This document shows positions 60,961 to 64,000 of a DNA stretch of 64,000 nucleotides, piece after piece. The first letter of the stretch is position 1, and every line of letters begins with the position of its first letter. Source of the stretch: Edolisoma coerulescens (taxonomy: Eukaryota; Chordata; Aves; Passeriformes; Campephagidae). Where the stretch lies: assembly GCA_013397115.1 (NCBI GenBank), contig VWZW01000472.1, positions 238,304-302,303 on the forward strand, read 5' to 3'. The notes beneath the pieces are model-generated. The model was not told the origin of the DNA, searched no databases, and saw nothing but the letters and a program-made list of their open reading frames with translations. A program made the translations under genes and the position numbers.

Positions 60961-63769
60961 TGGATCAGCTTCTTTACCTGGCTCACTATGCAGCCAGCTG
61001 ATCTTCAGCATGGCTTGGAACAATGGGGCAGGAAGCAGAGAGGAGTGCTGTCCATTCCACCAACAGGCATCTAACATGAACAGGCTGTGACACTGCACCC
61101 TGGGCACCTTTTCTAACAGAGTGGGTCTGCAATTGGACATAAACAACCTTTGGTCCCAATGTAATTCATAGAAGCAGTCAGCCATAAAGCAAAAATCATT
61201 ACCACAACTAATGTACTAATAAGTAACTGATGATGAGCTGAGCAGAAAGGCAAGGATGATATAAAAGTGAACATTATCTTTTTACCTTCCAGTAAAACTC
61301 AGCCACATCACAAAAAACAGTGTAAGGAATGCTGTTAGTAGTAAGTTCTCAAAGTCCACACAGCACACAAAATGCTGAAAATAACCATGAAAAATAACAA
61401 GTTTAAACCCATTAAATTGTACTCTGGGAATTCCACTCAGTACAAATCTGTGAAACTGATCTACAGGCTAAGTAGATACATGTACAATGACACTTAGGAA
61501 AAAATGTCCTTCTAAGGCACCAAACAAATTCACAGAGCAGTATTAAATTTCATAAGAGGATGTTTTCATGTCCATTGTTAACCAATTTGTTTCAGTAAGC
61601 TTGTGGAAAAAAAATTTAAAAAGCTATCTATTCATTCTTTGTATGTATGATTTACTTCAAAGAATTCCAGTATTTCAATAATCTATTGAAAATCTAAGAA
61701 ACTCCTCAGTCACGACAGCACATTGTTCCCCAAAGGAACAGTGGGCCAGATTCAAAGTACCAGCAATAGAGCTGTATTCAGAACTTTTTCTATAGAGCCT
61801 GGAATGGGCAAAACCTCCAGAGCCAGTGCTGAGTCTTCAAGGGAAAAAAAAATAAGGTTGTGAACTTAAGAGATTCTAAAAGATAAATCCCCACTGAGTA
61901 ATTATAAGGAGAAGCTCTCCCAAACATTTCCTAACTAGTACATAAAAGGCGATTCAGTGAAGACCGTAGTCAAGTCAAGTTGCAGATTTAAATATAGTCA
62001 TAATTGGCTACAATCACTGAAAGGGCAATCTCAAGAAGACAGACAAAATCCAGGCACCGGTGAGAAAACTCCAATAATTAAAGGTATTTCACTAAGGCAG
62101 AGAGCAGTCTGAGCATGCGCTGTGTGTCTGAAATGACGATGCCCTGGTCTGCCTCCAGCTGCTCAGTACTGCTGGCTTGCTGGAAGTTTTCATCTTATTC
62201 CTATGCCTACCCACATCTGCTAACCTACTGCAGACAAAAAGAGTCAGGTCAGCTTAAACACAATAAATATTACATCTGTCTTAACCCACCATGTTCTGAC
62301 AGAGGTGGGCTGGAGAGTGCCTAGACTAACACCAGCGGTTGGTGGCAGGCACATCAGACCTCCTGCTGACACGCAGGCAGTAAGTACTGGCAGCGACTTC
62401 AGGAACAGCCATCACCCGGGGCTTCTATCTGGAGCTACCCTGTGAAGGCCAATACTCTTGTCAGCACAGAATCTTTTTTTTTTCTTTTTAAAGAAAGTGA
62501 AATAATATCCAAACCACTCAGAACAGCAGATCTCCTCAATTCCAAACCCAGAGGAGCACATAAAGACATGCTTTCTGCATTTTCACATCGACTGCACTCT
62601 GTGACACACCCCAAAGCGCTGAGTATCTTCAATTGTTAAGATTTTAGTTTCCCCTAAACAAGAGCTTTTTTATCTTTTCCTACATAATTACAAAATACCT
62701 AATTTAACAACCTGCAGGCATTCTTTAACCAGGATGCTATCATAAGACTGCTCTGCTACTCTTAACAGAACACGCTGCCGCTCTCTTTCACCCCTAGCCT
62801 CCTTAAAGATTCCAAGAAAATACTAAGGGTTACTAAAAGGACACCACATTTCTGCTGTATTACTGGTATTTATTCTTCTTTCAAGGCAAATATTATTAAT
62901 ACCCCACTCTTCAGAGTCACCAAATCAGTGCTCCATTAAGATCAAAGGTATCCAGTTAGCTTTGTAATTGTATTGTTTTTATGACACTTCTTTTGCCAAT
63001 GATGGTATGTCCTGAAAAAGGCCTGTGACCTGCTCATTCAAACTTAATACTTTAGCCAAAATCTCCATGCAAGAATAACGTGAAGTGGAAGACACATTTT
63101 GTGAATACTTGACAAGTTGGCTTACATGGTTCTGGGGAGCCTGGCTCATGTAACACCACAGTTAAAAGTTAGGTATCTGGAAGGAAAGCAGTTCATTCTC
63201 CCTCAAAAGCTTCAGTATTTATCTTTGAAAGAAAAAAGAAGGCAACAGTTCCTCAAAAAGCAGAGAATGGATTTTGGAAAGGAACTACAGATGCCCAGCC
63301 TCTCCTGTCTTAGAACCACAAATTTTGAGTTTTCTCCCTACCAAACCAAAATCAAGAAAAAGTAACAATTTAAACTGGAAAATTATTTCCCTACATTTGC
63401 CAGAAACGGCAAATATTTCATGCAGCTTTCTAAGCTGCCAGAACAACTACAACAAACTTAAGTCCAAGAAGTTTTATATCCTATCTAATTAAAGAGGAAG
63501 ATCTGGAATGAAAATTACCACACAAGCCCAACTATGTTATAAATTCAGAAGAATAACGCTCAAACGACATTTTCTCATTTACGACTGCACAGGAAGCTTG
63601 CATTACGCAGCGGAGAAGACTGGCAAGTCTTGTTTTGCAAAAGCAGCTGACAGCACCAAAACCTGCAGCAATGACTGTAAGGATACATTCCGAAAAACAA
63701 ACGCCTTCGATTATGTAGAAAGTTGAAAATTATAACTGTTACTCCTTGTTTGTGGTTCATGTGACACCC

Positions 63770-64000
63770 GTGATATCGGGAAGCAGTTGCGAAGGTGCCA
63801 ACATGTGGAGCGGCAGCAGGCACAGAGCAGCGCTCGGCAGAGCCTGGGGGCCGCTCCTGGGCGGTGACACCGTGGCCCCTTCCCCGCACCCCCACTGGCA
63901 CGGGCACCCAGGTACTTCTACACCCGGCCCGGCAGCCCACGTGGGCAGCGCGGAGAGCTCGGGGGCCCTGCCACAGGCGGCCGCCGCTCTGGGCCTGTCG
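63770..64000 (-). promoter_or_regulatory. FAM172A: CpG-rich promoter-like segment, probable FAM172A 5' end
   Basis: Composition changes sharply near 63770, from AT-rich to GC-rich with more than twenty CpGs in 230 bp, including GGCGGCCGCCGC near 63977. It lies upstream of the FAM172A exons on the - strand, so it is probably the gene's CpG-island promoter and may contain its noncoding first exon. The island runs off the window. I could not fix a transcription start or donor; a different divergent gene at the right is possible. Confidence 0.6.

Larger units (their letters stand above)
41153..63769 (-). other. FAM172A: FAM172A first intron, repeat-rich
   Basis: This 22.6-kb stretch holds the LTRs at 45602-46155, 52790-53530, 54395-55216 and 59421-60013, and CR1 pieces at 48480-48785, 48786-49245, 49246-49620, 52205-52625, 53531-53685 and 60617-60960. 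Stretches without recognised content are 41153-45596, 46161-48479, 49621-52204, 53686-54394, 55217-59420, 60014-60616 and 60961-63769. They are AT-rich with scattered meaningless open frames. A GT/GC-rich dinucleotide patch lies near 53728-53758. Confidence 0.7.

Overview
The window is vertebrate nuclear DNA, almost certainly from a bird. It is AT-rich and intron-dominated. CR1 LINEs are present in both orientations at all ages, and there are several LTRs of the ERVL-like kind common in bird genomes. The two genes I recognise are both Z-linked in birds as far as I recall; the sequence itself cannot show which chromosome this is.

Left part (about 0.5-18.2 kb, + strand): nine consecutive coding exons of ADGRV1 (GPR98/VLGR1), the giant adhesion GPCR of hair-cell ankle links and photoreceptors. 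They encode the last Calx-beta repeats, the GAIN domain and the GPS autoproteolysis motif (CSCSHMS). Every exon is open, has usable splice sites, and joins its neighbour in phase. The coding sequence stops at a phase-1 donor directly after the GPS. I recognise none of the exons for the seven-transmembrane domain or cytoplasmic tail in the remaining 46 kb.

Middle (18.2-35.0 kb): no recognised coding exon. It holds a CR1 with its 5' part and 3' end but no reverse transcriptase, a second CR1, a decayed ERVL-like provirus with both LTRs (25.9-29.8 kb), a CR1 followed by a partial LTR, and an AT/AC microsatellite.

Right part (35.0-64.0 kb, - strand): the 5' end of FAM172A (ARB2A), with three consecutive exons at 41.1, 37.8 and 35.1 kb. 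A 22.6-kb first intron full of CR1 and LTR insertions leads to a CpG-rich, promoter-like segment at the right edge. The fourth and later FAM172A exons would be expected to the left of 35.0 kb, but I do not see them.

The two genes therefore run towards each other, and each lacks its 3' half. In mammals they are megabases apart, with ARRDC3 and NR2F1 between them. The 18.2-35.0 kb interval is thus either a lineage-specific rearrangement junction, an unusual interleaving of two large genes, or an assembly join. This is the main observation of the window. I found no CRISPR, tRNA, rRNA or prokaryote-type system.
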